Origin: Oscillospiraceae bacterium
GTDB lineage: Bacteria > Bacillota > Clostridia > Oscillospirales > Ruminococcaceae
Direction: 5' to 3'
Length of the DNA stretch: 15,904 bases
Assembly (NCBI GenBank): GCA_031281115.1
Contig: JAITFV010000200.1
Location: 1 to 15,904 of the forward strand
The notes under the pieces are model-generated. The model was not told the DNA's origin and made no database searches. It saw only the letters and a program-made list of their open reading frames with translations. Every line of letters starts with the position of its first letter. Within the stretch, counting starts at the first letter, position 1. Positions 14,810-15,904 of this stretch are shown here, in pieces. A program made the position numbers and the translations under genes.

Positions 14810-15331
14810 TTATTTTAAATCCACATACCCTGTCACCGACAACCCACAACCTCGTTCCCGCGCTTTCAGCACAGGACTGCTTCGTTCCAACCCGCAGTAG
14901 CACACCCACTCGAGCCACCGACTGAAACCGAACATCTTCGCAAATGTCCCCCAAGCTGGTAGTCCGTCGGTTCGCCGATTGTTGAAATCACAGGCTCCCC
15001 TCGGTTGAATCCTCTCGTATTCCGAGATGAATAACTGTTTATATTCCTCTCTGTCGGGAGTCGGCTGTGGGTAATGCTCTGCCAGAAACTCCCCCAAAGT
15101 CATGCCGAACCTCAACTTAATCACGGGATGCGGCGGCATACCCTTCGGGAGGAAATCCGTAGCAGTAGGGTTCCTGCCATTGTCGAGGACAAACTGGTCG
15201 ATTGTATCGAAAATTTTTGTTCTGCTCCAGCCCGTAAGCGGCAGCTCATCTGCGATTTCGTTAATCTTAGCGATTACCTCCGAGTCTGTTAGAACCTCTA
15301 AAGCCTTATGTAGAGCCTGTTTTCGTGTCAT
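14810..15331 (-). CDS. Putative DNA-binding protein with HNH-associated-repeat-like motifs
   Basis: 173 residues, not firmly recognised. Two segments resemble the repeat that accompanies HNH homing endonucleases (pattern grxPt..df...P...i...FG.s..e.l): residues about 52-88, containing NGRNPTATDF and IKLRFGMTLGEFL, and about 125-150, containing GLPAWGTFAKMFGFSRWLEW. These repeats are thought to bind DNA. No HNH or other nuclease motif is present, so this would be a DNA-binding part alone. The ATG has AAAGGAG eight bases upstream. It is transcribed away from the truncated sigG that starts 45 bases to its right and converges on the collagen-like gene. The assignment rests on a by-eye motif match. 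Confidence 0.7.
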   Translation of the reverse strand: MTRKQALHKALEVLTDSEVIAKINEIADELPLTGWSRTKIFDTIDQFVLDNGRNPTATDFLPKGMPPHPVIKLRFGMTLGEFLAEHYPQPTPDREEYKQLFISEYERIQPRGACDFNNRRTDGLPAWGTFAKMFGFSRWLEWVCYCGLERSSPVLKARERGCGLSVTGYVDLK

Positions 15332-15339
15332 CGTCGATT

Positions 15340-15346
15340 CTCCTTT
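15340..15346 (-). promoter_or_regulatory. Ribosome binding site of the gene at 14810-15331
   Basis: AAAGGAG on the minus strand, eight bases before the ATG at 15331; supports that start and shows this gene is expressed, unlike the neighbouring sigG fragment, which has no such site. Confidence 0.75.
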
Positions 15347-15371
15347 CGATTATTTCGACAATAAACAATCG
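15347..15371. other. Imperfect inverted repeat at the sigG break
   Basis: CGATTATT and AATAAACAATCG flank TCGAC, an imperfect palindrome exactly where similarity to SigG stops and between the two divergent genes. It could be an operator, a junction scar, or chance in AT-rich DNA. Confidence 0.35.
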
Positions 15372-15376
15372 TCCCG

Positions 15377-15859
15377 ATGATACTCGGCGAAGTTAAACGC
15401 TATCTGCGCGACAATAATCAAGTCCGTGTTTCACGCTCTCTGCGCGACCTTGCATACCGCGCCATGCAGGCAAAAGAAAAGCTCACAAGCGAAAAATCCC
15501 GCGAACCCAATGTTGAAGAAATCGCTAAAGAAATCGGTTCGCGGCGCGAGGATGTAGTTTTAGCTTTGGAGGCAATCAGTGAACCATTATCACTGTATGA
15601 GCCTGTTTTCTCCGAAGCCGGTGATACAATCTACGTCATGGACCAAATCGGTGATAACAACGATGATAATAACTGGCTTGATGAAATCGCACTCAAAGAA
15701 GCGATTACGCACCTCGGGCAGCGCGAGAAGAAAATTTTAAACCTACGGTTTTTTCAAGGGAAAACGCAAGTGGAGGTCGCGGAGCAAATAGGGATTAGCC
15801 AAGCCCAAGTTTCTCGCCTTGAAAAAGGCGCACTTAATAAAATCAAACGAAAAATATAG
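15377..15859 (+). CDS. sigG: SigG-like sporulation sigma factor, N-terminally truncated
   Basis: 160 residues equal to the last 60 percent of a forespore sigma factor (intact SigG is about 258). It starts within the end of region 2.4 (MILGEVKRYLRDNN), then region 3 (VRVSRSLRDLAYRAMQAKEKL onward) and region 4 with its helix-turn-helix (TQVEVAEQIGISQAQVSRLEK). DTIYVMDQIGD points to SigG rather than SigF. Most of region 2, which binds core polymerase and melts the -10 box, is missing. Codons just before the ATG read T-I-V-P, matching the family's (Y)AVPM, and are preceded by an in-frame TAA at 15362-15364, so the ATG is an internal Met. No ribosome binding site is seen. The remaining frame has no damage. 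It is either a pseudogene fragment or one half of a split gene; the other half is not in this window. Confidence 0.85.
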   Translation: MILGEVKRYLRDNNQVRVSRSLRDLAYRAMQAKEKLTSEKSREPNVEEIAKEIGSRREDVVLALEAISEPLSLYEPVFSEAGDTIYVMDQIGDNNDDNNWLDEIALKEAITHLGQREKKILNLRFFQGKTQVEVAEQIGISQAQVSRLEKGALNKIKRKI

Positions 15860-15904
15860 TCGTTTAAAACGACTATGGTTGCGGTGAAACCGCAACTCGC
15901 CGCG
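15855..15904. repeat. Composite hairpin element E5, cut by the window end
   Basis: Begins TATAGTCGTTTAAAA, like the ends of E2 and E3. Stems at 15856-15876 (ATAGTCGTTT/AAACGACTAT, one-base loop) and 15878-15896 (GTTGCGGT/ACCGCAAC) are followed by CGCCGCG, probably the start of a further stem outside the window. The first stem contains the stop codon of the sigG fragment. Confidence 0.8.

Noticed and set aside
15102..15380. A plus-strand frame ending FDYFDNKQSSR just before sigG, considered as a frameshifted sigG remnant (compare IDNFD of SigG).
   Set aside because: Only two or three residues match and the frame is antisense to the gene at 14810-15331 and its binding site; chance is the better reading.

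Overview
The window looks like a chromosomal segment of an anaerobic, spore-forming Bacillota, most likely an uncultured gut Clostridia. The evidence is a forespore sigma-factor (SigG-type) sequence, a Clostridia-style phosphatidylserine decarboxylase, a BMP-family lipoprotein with a Gram-positive lipobox, AAAGGA/GGAGG ribosome binding sites, and a surface protein whose C-terminus resembles a sortase signal. No transposase, integrase, tRNA, rRNA or CRISPR array is visible. The lineage is inferred from gene content only.

Minus strand, right to left (11386 to 157). A FapA/DUF342 protein, a PLP-dependent Orn/Lys/Arg-decarboxylase-family enzyme, a BMP-type substrate-binding lipoprotein and an HD-domain phosphohydrolase run in one direction. 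A hairpin element follows (about 6697-6834). Next comes a tight phospholipid operon: a membrane protein with an eight-cysteine tail, phosphatidylserine decarboxylase and phosphatidylserine synthase, which together would make phosphatidylethanolamine. After a second hairpin element (about 4473-4611) comes an L-fucose catabolic set: fuculose-phosphate aldolase, an FGGY (RhaB-like) kinase acting presumably as fuculokinase, a small ASCH-like protein, a third hairpin element (about 1954-2125) and L-fucose isomerase. Together these convert L-fucose to fuculose, fuculose-1-phosphate, then DHAP and lactaldehyde.

Plus strand (11593 to 14736). A near-consensus sigma-A promoter drives an EpsG-like polysaccharide polymerase overlapped by a four-helix membrane protein. 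These are followed by a secreted, membrane-anchored protein with 29 uninterrupted collagen-type Gly-X-Y triplets. This is a cell-surface module.

Right end (14810-15904). A minus-strand protein with two motifs like homing-endonuclease-associated repeats abuts the broken front of a SigG-like sigma factor. That factor keeps regions 3 and 4 but lacks nearly all of region 2. Its stop codon lies inside another hairpin element running off the window.

The most unusual structure is the set of composite intergenic elements (five sites). Each is a string of AT-rich and GC-rich perfect stems. Four of the sites share a TATA(A/G)TC...TTAA terminal signature. Two are inverted copies (about 108 of 111 bases matching) that flank fucI exactly. 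I do not recognise them as a named repeat family. The other item most worth following up is the truncated sigG next to a putative DNA-binding gene.
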